A program made the position numbers and the translations under genes. Positions 42,405 through 52,127 of a DNA stretch of 64,000 nt are shown here, one piece after another. Each line of letters opens with the position of its first letter. Position 1 is the first letter of the stretch. The notes under the pieces are model-generated. The model made no database searches, was not told the DNA's origin, and worked only from the letters and a program-made list of their open reading frames with translations. Source of the DNA: Cherax quadricarinatus (lineage: Eukaryota > Arthropoda > Malacostraca > Decapoda > Parastacidae); contig NC_091292.1 of NCBI RefSeq assembly GCF_038502225.1, forward strand, positions 53,637,111-53,701,110, given 5' to 3'.

Positions 42405-44930
42405 TTTTTTTCCCCCAACAAGTCGGCCGTCTCCCACCGAGGCAGGGTGACCCAAAAAAGAAAGAAAATACTTTCATCATCATTCAACACTTTCACCACA
42501 CTCACACATTATCACCGTTTTTGCAGAGGTGCTCAGAATACAACAGTTTAGAAGCATATACGTATAAAGATACACAACATATCCCTCCAAACTGCCAATA
42601 TCCCAAACCCCTCCTTTAAAGTGCAAGCATTGTACTTCCCATTTCCAGGACTCAAGTCCGACTATATGAAAATAACCGGTTTCCCTGAATCCCTTCACTA
42701 AATATTACCCTGCTCACACTCCAACAGATCGTCAGGTCCCAAGTATCATTCGTCTCCATTCACTCCTATCTAACACGCTCATGCACGCTTGCTGGAAGTC
42801 CAAGCCCCTCACCCACAAAACCTCGTTTACCCCCTCTTTCCAACCCTTTCGAAGACGACCCCTACCCCTCCTTCCTTCCCCTATAGATTTATATGCTTTC
42901 CATGTTATTCTTTGATCCATTCTCTCTAAATGACCAAACCACCTCAACAACCCCTCTTCTGCCCTCTGACTAATGCTCTTATTAACTCCACACCTTCTCC
43001 TAATTTCCACACTCCGAATTTTCTGCATAATATTTACACCACACATTGCCCTTAGACAGGACATTTCCACTGCCTCCAACCGTCTCCTCGCTGCTGCATT
43101 TACCACCCAAGCTTCACATCCATATAAGAGTGTTGGTACTACTATACTTTCATACATTCCCTTCTTTGCCTCCATAGATAACGTTTTTTGACTCCACATA
43201 TACCTCAACGCACCACTCACCTTTTTTCCCTCATCAATTCTATGATTAACCTCATCCTTCATAAATCCATCCGCTGACACGTCAACTCCCAAGTATCTGA
43301 AAACATTCACTTCTTCCATACTCCTCCTCCCCAATTTGATATCCAATTTTTGTTTATCTAAATCATTTGATACCCTCATCACCTTACTCTTTTCTATGTT
43401 CACTTTCAACTTTCTACCTTTACACACATTCTCAAACTCATCCACTAACCTTTGCAATTTTTCTTTAGAATCTCACATAAGCACAGTATCATCAGCAAAA
43501 AGTAACTGTGTCAATTCCCATTTTGAATTTGATTCCCCATAATTTAATCCCACCCCTCTCCCGAACACCCTAGCATTTACTTCTTTTACAACCCCATCTA
43601 TAAATATATTAAACAACCATGGTGACATTACACATCCCTGTCTAAGACCTACTTTTACCGGGAAGTATTCTCCCTCTCTTCTACACACCCTAACCTGAGC
43701 CTCACTATCCTCATAAAAACTCTTTACAGCATTTAGTAACTTACCACCCATTCCATATACTTGCAACATCTGCCACATTGCTCCTCTATCCACTCTATCA
43801 TATGCCTTTTCTAAATCCATAAATGCAATAAAAACTTCCCTACCTTTATCTAAATACTGTTCACATATATGCTTCAATGTAAACACTTGATCTACACATC
43901 CCCTACCCACTCTGAAGCCTCCCTGCTCATCTGCAATCCTACATTCTGTCTTATCTCTAATTCTTTCAATTATAACCCTACCGTATACTTTTCCTGGTAT
44001 ACTCAGTAAACTTATTCCTCTAAAATTTTTACAATCTCTTTTGTCCCCTTTTTTTTTTTTATTTTTATTATCACACTGGCCGATTCCCACCAAGGCAGGG
44101 TGGCCCGAAAAAGAAAAACTTTCACCATCATTCACTCCATCACTGTCTTGCCAGAAGGGTGCTTTACACTACAGTTTTTAAATTGCAACATTAACACCCC
44201 TCCTTCAGAGTGCAGGCACTGTACTTCCCATCTCCAGGACTCAAGTCCGGCCTGCCGGTTTCCCTGAACCCCTTCATAAATGTTACTTTGCTCACACTTC
44301 AACAGCACGTCAAGTATTAAAAATCATTTGTCTCCATTCACTCCTATCAAACACGCTCAAGCATACCTGCTGGAAGTCCAAGCCCCTCGCACACAAAACC
44401 TCCTTTACCCCCTCTCTCCAACCTTTCCTAGGCCGACCCCTACCCCGCCTTCCTTCCACTACAGACTGATACACTCTTGAAGTCATTCTGTTTCGCTCCA
44501 TTCTCTCTACATGTCCGAACCACCTCAACAACCCTTCCTCAGCCCTCCTCAGTCCCCTTTCCCTTTATATAAAGGGACTATACATGCTCTCCGCCAATCC
44601 CTAGGTACCTTCCCCTCTTTCATACATTTATTAAACAAAAGTACCAACCACTCCAACACTATATCCCCCTCTGCTTTTAACATTTCTGTCATGATCCCAT
44701 CAGTTCCAGCTGCTTTACCCCCTTTCATTCTACATAATGCCTCACGTACCTCCACCACACTTACATTCTGCTCTTCTTCACTCCTAAAAGATGGTATACC
44801 TCCCTGGCCAGTGCATGAAATTACTGCCTCCCTTTCTTCCTTAACATTTAAAAGTTCCTCAAAATATTCTCGCCATCTACCTAATACCTCCCTCTCCCCA
44901 TCTACTAACTCCCCTACTCTGTTGTTAAAG
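42405..44930 (-). mobile_element. RTE-A LINE, 5'-truncated, interrupted by RTE-B
   Basis: 3' tail at 42405-42470 (CAACAAGTCGGCCGTCTCCC on +), 3' UTR, C-terminus 42732-43457, RT to 44051, then RTE-A again at 44552-44930 after the nested RTE-B. A GGA-to-TGA change at 43470-43472 in LMGDSKEK breaks an otherwise open frame. It is truncated inside the KNRVGELVD region, 68 bases before NDC80 exon d. Confidence 0.9.
44052..44551 (-). mobile_element. RTE-B 3'-end insertion (500 bp)
   Basis: Flanked by GTCCCCTTT (44043-44051 and 44552-44560), a 9-base duplication of RTE-A sequence. It contains the RTE-B tail, the 3' UTR and the last ~73 codons (LRWFGHVERMERNRMTSRVY to the natural stop at 44310). Very similar to the full-length RTE-B, so it is recent. 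Confidence 0.9.
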
Positions 44931-44997
44931 TAAGAGTTTAAACTTAATCATTCTTTCATTTTAAATTTTAGATCTTGATTTTTTTTTTTTTTTTAAG

Positions 44998-45249
44998 ATT
45001 TGGAAACTGGAGATGGAGATTTCAAATGGACAGAGAGGTGTGTGTGATGCTGTTTGCAAGTACAACACATTAGTACGCCAGCTTGAACTACCAAGTGACT
45101 GCGAAATATCTTCAGCTAATATTGGTGACAACTTAAACAATTGGCAAACTACACTTTTGAGTGAACTTCGTATCCTGAAGAAAAATGCTAGGTTGGAGAC
45201 ATTTGACAATGAGTGTCAGTTGAGGAATGCAGAAGAGGATGTTGATATG
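44998..45249 (+). CDS. NDC80: NDC80 kinetochore protein, coiled-coil exon d
   Basis: 84 codons in phase 0 between a long T tract ending TTTTAAG and GTAATTGT. Motifs IWKLEMEI, then CKYNTLVRQLELPSDCEIS, then WQTTLLSELRILKKNAR. The first part matches the Ndc80 block that in human reads LWNEELKYARG then AEYHKLARKLKLIP (from memory). A loss of heptad pattern after LPSDCEIS corresponds to the non-helical region in the middle of the Ndc80 rod. The acceptor AAG is weak but sits behind a strong pyrimidine tract. Confidence 0.88.
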
Positions 45250-45329
45250 GTAATTGTTTTCTTAAAATTTTTATTTTCCTGACTTTTTTTGTTAATTTAC
45301 TAAATTATGTTTATCATACCAGTCATATT

Positions 45330-45600
45330 TTTTTCCTTGCCAGTCAAGTCCTGCCAGGGTAGGGTGACCCAAAAAAATGGAATCACATTCACCATTGTTC
45401 ATTCATTTGCAGTATTCCCAGAGGTGTGCTGACATCACAATTCAGAGTACCCTCCAACTGCAACGTCCCCATCCTATCTTTCAGAGTGCAGGCACCGCCC
45501 CTCCTACTTTTGGCACTCAAATCTGGCTAACTGGTTTCCTTCTGAATCCCTCCATAATTTACCTTATTTGTACTCCCTTTTTCAGGTTTTGTCAATAGAC
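45330..45600 (-). mobile_element. old RTE-like 3' UTR fragment
   Basis: Order and wording follow the RTE-B 3' UTR in a diverged form: GTCAAGTCCTGCCAGGGTAG near the tail, then TTTCAGAGTGCAGGCACCGC, ACTCAAATCTGGCTAACTGG and TGAATCCCTCCATAA. No coding part remains. Confidence 0.6.
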
Positions 45601-45778
45601 TTTTTCAGTGCATCTTTTTATGCATTTATGTTAAACTTACTGTGAACTGTTTTGCTTTCAGATTGCTAGGGATGGTAGTCATGTTACCCTGTAAGTCAGT
45701 GTTGATACTCTGTAAGTCACTTGCTGTCTAGGCTTAAATATTGCTTCATATTACCAATCTCTCTATTTTTTATTATTA

Positions 45779-46305
45779 ACACATTGGCTGTTTCCCACTA
45801 AGGCAGGGTGGTATGAAAAAGGAAAACTTTCATCATTCGCTCCATCACTGTCTTGCCAGATGTGCACTCAAACTGCAGTTATAAAACTGCAATATTAACA
45901 CCCCTCCTTCTGAGTACAGGCACTGTACTTCCCTTATCCAGAACTCAAGTCCGGCCTGCGAGTTTCCCTGAATTCCTTCATAAGTGTTATCTTGTTCACA
46001 CTCCAACAATACGTCAAGTCCTAAAACCCATTTGTCTCCACTCCTATCTAACACGCTCGCATATGCTTGCTTCTATTTCATTATATCCTCTCTAAATGTC
46101 CAAACCACCTCAATAACCCCTCCTCTGCCCTATGGATAATACTTTTAGTAACCCTACACGTCATCCTAATTTCCAAACTACAAATTCTCTGCACTATATT
46201 CACTCCACTCATTGCCTTCAAACATGACATCTTCACTGCCTCCGGCCTTCTCTTTGTTGCAATATTCACCACCCATGCTTCACACCCATATAAGAGTGTT
46301 AGTAT
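45779..46305 (-). mobile_element. old RTE-like LINE fragment
   Basis: Diverged tail (ACATTGGCTGTTTCCCACTA on +), 3' UTR and part of the C-terminus (minus-strand EEGLLRWFGHLERI and RPEAVKMSCLKAMSGVNI). About 110 bases of the GRGRPRKGW region are missing. Clearly older than the other RTE copies. Confidence 0.75.
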
Positions 46306-46311
46306 ATATTC

Positions 46312-46773
46312 TTTCTTCTTTCAACACATCGGCCGTATCCCACCGAGGCGGGGTGGCCCAAAAGGAAAAACGAAAGTTTCTCCTTTTACATTTAGTAATA
46401 TATACAGGAGAAGAGGTTACTAGCCCCTTGCTCCCGGCATTTTAGTCGCCTCCTACAACACGCATGGCTTACGGAGGAAGAATTCTGTTCCACTTCCCCA
46501 TGGAGATAAGAGGAAATAAACAAGAATAAGAACTAGAAAGAAAATAGAAGAAAACCCAGAGGGGTGTGTATATATATGCTTGTACATGTATGTGTAGTGT
46601 GACCTAAGTGTAAGTAGAAGTAGCAAGACGTACCTGATATCTTGCATGTTTATGAGACAGAAAAGAGGGCACCAGCAATCCTACCATCATGTAAAACAAT
46701 TACAGGCTTTTGTTTTACACTCACTTGGTAGGGCGGTAGTACCTTCCTGGGTGGTTGCTGTCTACCAACCTAC

Positions 46774-46780
<7 letters not shown>
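46312..46780 (-). mobile_element. short RTE-derived element (5' UTR + 3' tail), minus strand
   Basis: Read on minus: GGTAGTAGGTTGGTAGACAG-type start near 46780, the 5' UTR through CCATGGGGAAGTGGAACAGA and GCTAGTAACCTCTTCTCCTG, then straight to the tail GGCCACCCCGCCTCGGTGGG and GATGTGTTGAAAG at 46325. It is the same joined structure as 16778 and 56612, with no ORF between 5' UTR and tail. Confidence 0.8.
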
Positions 46781-46864
<84 letters not shown>

Positions 46865-46938
46865 TTATATATTTATTTATTTATTTATTTATTTTATTTA
46901 TTTATTTATTTATTTATATATTATATTTTATTTTATTA
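46777..46938. repeat. microsatellite: (CATA)n, (TA)n, (TTTA)n
   Basis: CATACATA, then about 55 bases of (TA)n, then TTTATTTA units and a T-rich end. It separates two RTE pieces. Confidence 0.95.
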
Positions 46939-46939
46939 T

Positions 46940-47136
46940 TTTTTTTTTAACAAGTCGGCCGTCTCCCACCGAGGCAGGGGCACCCAAAAAGAAAGAAAAT
47001 CCCCAAAAAGAAAATACTTTCATCATCATTCAACACTTTCACCACACTCACACATTATCACTGCTTTTGCAGAGGTGCTCAGAATACAACAGTTTAGAAG
47101 CATATATGTATAGAGATACACAACATATCCCTCCAA
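46940..47136 (-). mobile_element. RTE-A 3'-tail fragment
   Basis: AACAAGTCGGCCGTCTCCCA (+) through AAATCCCCAAAAAGAAAATA to CCTCCAAACTGCCAATA. A very short 5'-truncated RTE-A copy containing only 3' UTR. It runs into (TA)n. Confidence 0.85.
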
Positions 47137-47140
47137 ACTG

Positions 47141-47196
<56 letters not shown>

Positions 47197-47578
47197 GTGC
47201 CGAATATGTAAAACTGGCCAATTAGCAAGAACTCATTTAAAATTAAGTCCTTTCTGAAATTTTCTCTTATACGTTTAAAGATATATTTTTTTCATTAATG
47301 TTGATGTAAAAATTTATAATTTTGCACAAAAAGGAACTTAGAAAACTTACCTAACCTTATTATAAGAAACGCAATTTATTTTAGCCTAACCCAGCTAAAT
47401 ATATTTTAGATTTGTTTACAGTAATTTAATACTAAACAAACACAGTGAAATATATTTTTTTCGTTAGGTTCAGAACGATTTTGGCGAAATTATTGCATAC
47501 ACAAATTTTCACTTGTCCTATATGGCAAGATGAGTGTTGCTATTTAAGCCAAGATCGCAAATTCTGCCTATTCGGCAC

Positions 47579-47652
<74 letters not shown>
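47137..47652. repeat. (TA)n microsatellite interrupted by a MITE
   Basis: (TA)n at 47137-47192 and again at 47583-47652, with the 390-base element described next between the two halves. The same dinucleotide on both sides means that the element entered, or is bordered by, a TA repeat. Confidence 0.9.
47193..47582. mobile_element. MITE with TGTCGTGCCGAATA ends inside (TA)n
   Basis: Left end TGTCGTGCCGAATA and right end TATTCGGCACGACA are perfect 14-base inverted repeats. The interior (CTGGCCAATTAGCAAGAACT, TTAGCCTAACCCAGCTAAAT) is non-coding. Both flanks are pure (TA)n. I recognise no transposase for it in the window; the superfamily is unknown to me. Confidence 0.85.
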
Positions 47653-47654
<2 letters not shown>

Positions 47655-50600
47655 GTAGGTAGTAGGTTGGTAGACAGCAACCACCCAGGGAGGTACTACC
47701 GTCCTGCCAAGTGAGTGTAAAACGAAAGCCTGTATTTGTTTTACATGATGGTAGGATTGCTGGTGCTTTTTGTCTGTCTCATAAATATGCAAGATTACAG
47801 GCATGTCTTGCTACTTCTACTTACACTTAGGTCACACTACACATACATATACACATTTATTTATACACACTCATCTGAGTTTTCTTTGATTTTATCTTAA
47901 TAGTTCTTGGTCTTATTAATTTTCCTTTTATATCCATGGGGAAGTGGAATAAGAATCTTTCCTCCGTAAGCCATGCGTGTTGTAAAAGTCAACTAAAATT
48001 CCGGGAACAATGGGCTAGTAACCCCTTTTCCTGTAAAGATTACTAAAAAGAATAAGAAGAAGAAAATTGTCAAAGTGGGAAGTCTGAATGTGCGTGGATG
48101 TTGTGCAGATGATAAGAAAGAGATGATTGTGGATGTTATGAATGAGAAGAAGCTGGATGTCCTGGCTTTAAGTGAAACAAAGCTGAAGGAGGTGGGAGAG
48201 TTTCAGTGGAGAGGAATAAATGGGATTAGGTCAGGGGTTTCAAATAGAGTTAGAGCTAAAGAAGGAGTAGCAATAATGTTGAAGGATAAGCTATGGCAGG
48301 AAAAGAGGGACTATAAATGTATTAATTCAAGGATTATGTGGAGTAAAATAAAGATTGGATGTGAAAAGTGGGTTATAATAAGCGTGTATGCACCTGGAGA
48401 AGAGAGAAGTGTAGAGGAGAGAGAGAGATTTTGGGAAATGTTGAGTGAATGCGTGGGGAGTTTTGAATCAAGTGTGAGAGTAATGGTGGTTGGGGATTTC
48501 AATGCTAAAGTGGGTAAAAATGTTATGGAGGGAGTAGTAGGTAAATTTGGGGTGCCAGGGGTAAATGTAAATGGGGAGCCTTTAATTGAGCTATGTGTAG
48601 AAAGAAATTTGGTAATAAGTAATACATATTTTATGAAAAAGAGGATAAATAAATATACAAGGTATGATGTAGCACGTAATGAAAGTAGTTTATTAGATTA
48701 TGTATTGGTGGATAAAAGGTTGATGGGTAGGCTCCAGGATGTACATGTTTATAGAGGGGCAACTGATATATCGGATCATTATTTAGTTGTAGCTACAGTT
48801 AGAGTAAGAGGTAGATGGGAAAAGAGGAAGGTGGCAACAACAAGTAAGAGGGAGGTGAAAGTGTATAAACTAAGGGAGGAGGAAGTTCGGGTGAGATATA
48901 AGCGACTATTGGCAGAAAGGTGGGATAGTGCAAAGATGAGTAATGGGGGGGTTGAAGAGGGTTGGAATAGTTTTAAAAATGCAGTATTAGAATGTGGGGC
49001 AGAAGTTTGTGGTTATAGGAGGGTGGGTGCAGGAGGAAAGAGGAGTGATTGGTGGAATGATGAAGTAAAGGGTGTGATAAAAGAGAAAAAGGTAGCTTAT
49101 GAGAGGTTTTTACAAAGCAGAAGTGTTATAAGAAGAGCAGAATATATGGAGAGTAAAAGAAAGGTAAAGAGAGTGGTGAGAGAGTGCAAAAGGAGAGCAG
49201 ATGATAGAGTGGGAGAGGCACTGTCAAGAAATTTTAATGAAAATAAGAAAAAATTTTGGAGTGAGTTAAACAAGTTAAGAAAGCCAAGGGAAAATATGGA
49301 TTTGTCAGTTAAAAACAGAGTAGGGGAGTTAGTAGATGGGGAGATGGAGGTATTAGGTAGATGGCGAGAATATTTTGAGGAACTTTTAAATGTTAAGGAA
49401 GAAACAGAGGCAGTAATTTCATACACTGGTCAGGGAGGTATACCATCTTTTAGGAGTGAAGAAGAGCAGAATGTAAGTGTGGGGGAGGTACGTGAGGCAT
49501 TACGTAAAATGAAAGGGGGTAAAGCAGCTGGAACTGATGGGATCATGACAGAAATGTTAAAAGCAGGGGGGGATATAGTGTTGGAGTGGTTGGTACTTTT
49601 GTTCAATAAATGTATGAAAGAGGGAATGGTACCTAGGGATTGGCGGAGAGCATGTATAGTCCCTTTATATAAAGGGAAAGGGGACAAAAGAGACTGTAAA
49701 AATTATAGAGGAATAAGCTTACTGAGTATTCCAGGAAAAGTGTACGGTAGGGTTATAATTGAAAGAATTAGAGGTAAGACAGAATGTTGGATTGCGGATG
49801 AGCAAGGAGGTTTCAGAGTGGGTAGGGGATGTGTAGATCAAGTGTTTACATTGAAGCATATATGTGAACAGTATTTAGATAAAGGTAGGGAAGTTTTTAT
49901 TGCATTTATGGATTTAGAAAAGGCATATGATAGAGTGGATAGACGAGCAATGTGGCAGATGTTGCAAGTATATGGAATAGGTGGTAACTTATTAAATGCT
50001 GTAAAGAGTTTTTATGAGGATAGTGAGGCTCAGGTTAGGGTGTGTAGAAGAGAGGGAGACTATTTCCCGGTGAAAGTAGGTCTTAGACAGGGATGTGTAA
50101 TGTCACCATGGTTGTTTAATATATTTATAGATGGGGTTGTAAAGGAAGTAAATGCTAGGGTGTTCGGGAGAGGGGTGGGATTAAATTTTGGGGAATCAAA
50201 TTCAAAATGGGAATTGACACAGTTACTTTTTGCTGATGATACTGTGCTTATGGGAGATTCTAAAGAAAAATTGCAAAGGTTAGTGGATGAGTATGGGAAT
50301 GTGTGTAAAGGTAGAAAGCTGAAAGTGAACATAGAAAAGAGTAAGGTGATGAGGGTGTCAAATGATTTAGATAAAGAAAAATTGGATATCAAATTGGGGA
50401 GGAGGAGTATGGAAGAAGTGAATGTTTTCAGATACTTGGGAGTTGACGTGTCGGCGGATGGATTTATGAAGGATGAGGTTAATCATAGAATTGATGAGGG
50501 AAAAAAGGTGAGTGGTGCGTTGATGTATATGTGGAGTCAAAAAACGTTATCTATGGAGGCAAAGAAGGGAATGTATGAAAGTATAGTAGTACCAACACTT

Positions 50601-51345
50601 TTATATGGGTGTGAAGCTTGGGTGGTAAATGCAGCAGCGAGGAGACGGTTGGAGGCAGTGGAGATGTCCTGTTTAAGGGCAATGTGTGGTGTAAATATTA
50701 TGCAGAAAATTCGGAGTGTGGAAATTAGGAGAAGGTGTGGAGTTAATAAAAGTATTAGTCTGAGGGCAGAAGAGGGGTTGTTGAGGTGGTTTGGTCATTT
50801 AGAGAGAATGGATCAAAGTAGAATGACATGGAAAGCATATAAATCTATAGGGGAAGGAAGGCGGGGTAGTAGGGGTCGTCCTCGAAAGGGTTGGAGAGAG
50901 GGGGTAAAGGAGGTTTTGTGGGCGAGGGGCTTGGACTTCCAGCAAGCGTGCGTGAGCGTGTTAGATAGGAGTGAATGGAGACGAATGGTACTTGGGACCT
51001 GACGATCTGTTGGAGTGTGAGCAGGGTAATATTTAGTGAAGGGATTCAGGGAAACCGGTTATTTTCATATAGTCGGACTTGAGTCCTGGAAATGGGAAGT
51101 ACAATGCCTGCACTTTAAAGGAGGGGTTTGGGATATTGGCAGTTTGGAGGGATATGTTGTGTATCTTTATATGTGTATGCTTCTAGACTGTTGTATTTCT
51201 GAGCACCTCTGCAAAAACAGTGATAATGTGCGAGTGTGGTGAAAGTGTTGAATTATGATGAAAGTATTTTCTTTTTGGGGATTTTCTTTCTTTTTTTTGG
51301 GTCACCCTGCCTCGGTGGGAGACGGCCGACTTGTTGAAAAAAAAA
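47653..51345 (+). mobile_element. RTE-A LINE, full length
   Basis: The 5' UTR starts GGTAGTAGGTTGGTAGACAG and runs about 420 bases. One uninterrupted ORF follows, then a 343-base 3' UTR that ends in GGGTCACCCTGCCTCGGTGG, GACTTGTTG and an A run merging with TATATA. The CACC...GGTG core of the tail can form a hairpin. Its left flank is (TA)n, so a target duplication cannot be recognised. It is the reference for the other RTE-A copies here. Confidence 0.93.
48075..51002 (+). CDS. RTE-A ORF: APE endonuclease-reverse transcriptase (975 aa), intact
   Basis: From 48075: endonuclease LNVRGC (~5), LALSETKLK (Glu ~34), ISVYAPGEE (~103), VVGDFNAKVG (Asp ~141, Asn ~143), LLDYVLVDKRL (~207), SDHYLVV (Asp/His ~234-235). 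RT: GKAAGTDGIMTEML, NYRGISLLS, EQGGFRVGRGC, AFMDLEKAYDRVD, GLRQGCVMSPWLF, LLFADDTVLMG (DD ~721-722). C-terminal: LLYGCEAWVVNAAARRRLE, LLRWFGHLERMD, SRGRPRKGW, the RTE-type ending. There is no stop or frameshift. 48075 is a GTG: the frame is open back to 47997 with no ATG, and the first in-frame ATG (48123) would remove the LNVRGC strand. The true start is unresolved. Confidence 0.93.
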   Translation: MGSLNVRGCCADDKKEMIVDVMNEKKLDVLALSETKLKEVGEFQWRGINGIRSGVSNRVRAKEGVAIMLKDKLWQEKRDYKCINSRIMWSKIKIGCEKWVIISVYAPGEERSVEERERFWEMLSECVGSFESSVRVMVVGDFNAKVGKNVMEGVVGKFGVPGVNVNGEPLIELCVERNLVISNTYFMKKRINKYTRYDVARNESSLLDYVLVDKRLMGRLQDVHVYRGATDISDHYLVVATVRVRGRWEKRKVATTSKREVKVYKLREEEVRVRYKRLLAERWDSAKMSNGGVEEGWNSFKNAVLECGAEVCGYRRVGAGGKRSDWWNDEVKGVIKEKKVAYERFLQSRSVIRRAEYMESKRKVKRVVRECKRRADDRVGEALSRNFNENKKKFWSELNKLRKPRENMDLSVKNRVGELVDGEMEVLGRWREYFEELLNVKEETEAVISYTGQGGIPSFRSEEEQNVSVGEVREALRKMKGGKAAGTDGIMTEMLKAGGDIVLEWLVLLFNKCMKEGMVPRDWRRACIVPLYKGKGDKRDCKNYRGISLLSIPGKVYGRVIIERIRGKTECWIADEQGGFRVGRGCVDQVFTLKHICEQYLDKGREVFIAFMDLEKAYDRVDRRAMWQMLQVYGIGGNLLNAVKSFYEDSEAQVRVCRREGDYFPVKVGLRQGCVMSPWLFNIFIDGVVKEVNARVFGRGVGLNFGESNSKWELTQLLFADDTVLMGDSKEKLQRLVDEYGNVCKGRKLKVNIEKSKVMRVSNDLDKEKLDIKLGRRSMEEVNVFRYLGVDVSADGFMKDEVNHRIDEGKKVSGALMYMWSQKTLSMEAKKGMYESIVVPTLLYGCEAWVVNAAARRRLEAVEMSCLRAMCGVNIMQKIRSVEIRRRCGVNKSISLRAEEGLLRWFGHLERMDQSRMTWKAYKSIGEGRRGSRGRPRKGWREGVKEVLWARGLDFQQACVSVLDRSEWRRMVLGT

Positions 51346-51369
51346 AAAAATATATATATATATATATAT

Positions 51370-51541
51370 CACCTTTTTTGCCTCATCAGTTCTGTGATTC
51401 TCCTTATCATTCATAGATCCCTCTGCTGACACGTCCACTCCCCATTATCTGAATACATTCGCCTCCATACTCCCTCCAATCTGATATCCAGTCTTTCATT
51501 ACATAAAATTTTTAGGTATCCTCATCACCTTACTCTTTCAT
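51370..51541 (-). mobile_element. diverged RTE fragment
   Basis: Corresponds to the RT-C-terminal region (minus-strand MDVSAEGSMNDKENHRTDEA), with CTGACACGTCCACTCC and CTCATCACCTTACTCTTTC on +. More diverged than RTE-B. It adjoins the (TA)n after the full-length RTE-A. Confidence 0.7.
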
Positions 51542-51545
51542 ATAC

Positions 51546-51780
51546 AGTGGACCCTTGTTTTTCGTAATTAATCCGTTCCAGTGAGTGTGACTAATGGCGA
51601 AATTGACGATTTGCAAAAAACATTTTCCCCATAAGAAATAATGCAAGTCCAATTAATCCGTTTCAGACCAAAAGTATTAACAAAAAAAAAATATTTTTAT
51701 TTTACATGAAATATAGATTTACACAGAATGCAATGAGACATGAATACAACAATAATAACATTGGTGTATGAATAAAATAC
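51546..51780. mobile_element. Tigger-type MITE fragment
   Basis: CAGTGGACCCTTGTTTTTCG, then AATTAATCCGTTCCAG and CCCCATAAGAAATAATGC, the layout of the non-autonomous Tigger elements at 41051 and 57346. A matching right end is not evident. Confidence 0.6.
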
Positions 51781-52127
51781 AGTGGAACCACTACTTGCGA
51801 GTTTAATCCATTCCGTGACCTTGCTCGCATCAGGGTTTGCTCTTTTGCAGTCAATTTTTCTCATTTAAATTAATTGAAATGGAATTAATCTGTTCATGTG
51901 GAATTCCAGGCACTACAAAATACTTCAATAATTTCCCAAATTTCAACTCTATGGCTTATTTATCTATCATAATTCATCTAATATGACATAATAAACAATA
52001 TAAATAACTAGTACTCTAGAATGAATAAAATGTCATGTGACAGGTGGAGATGGTCACAAAACTCTCCTGCATTGTTGTGGTAATCACTGCCATCTAGTGT
52101 TGGCCTTTTGAAGCCGTCTATTATTAT
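51781..52127. mobile_element. unclassified ~590-bp repeat, copy 2, left part
   Basis: CAGTGGAACCACTACTTGCG to GAAGCCGTCTATTATTAT, parallel to 41455-41990. The RTE-B element at 52128-55725 splits it; the right part (ATAATTATTATATAGTACAT) starts at 55736 after the duplicated target. Confidence 0.65.

Noticed and set aside
46646..47225. YIYIYI-rich ORFs of about 155 codons
   Set aside because: They are translations of (TA)n and (TTTA)n microsatellites joined to LINE tails.
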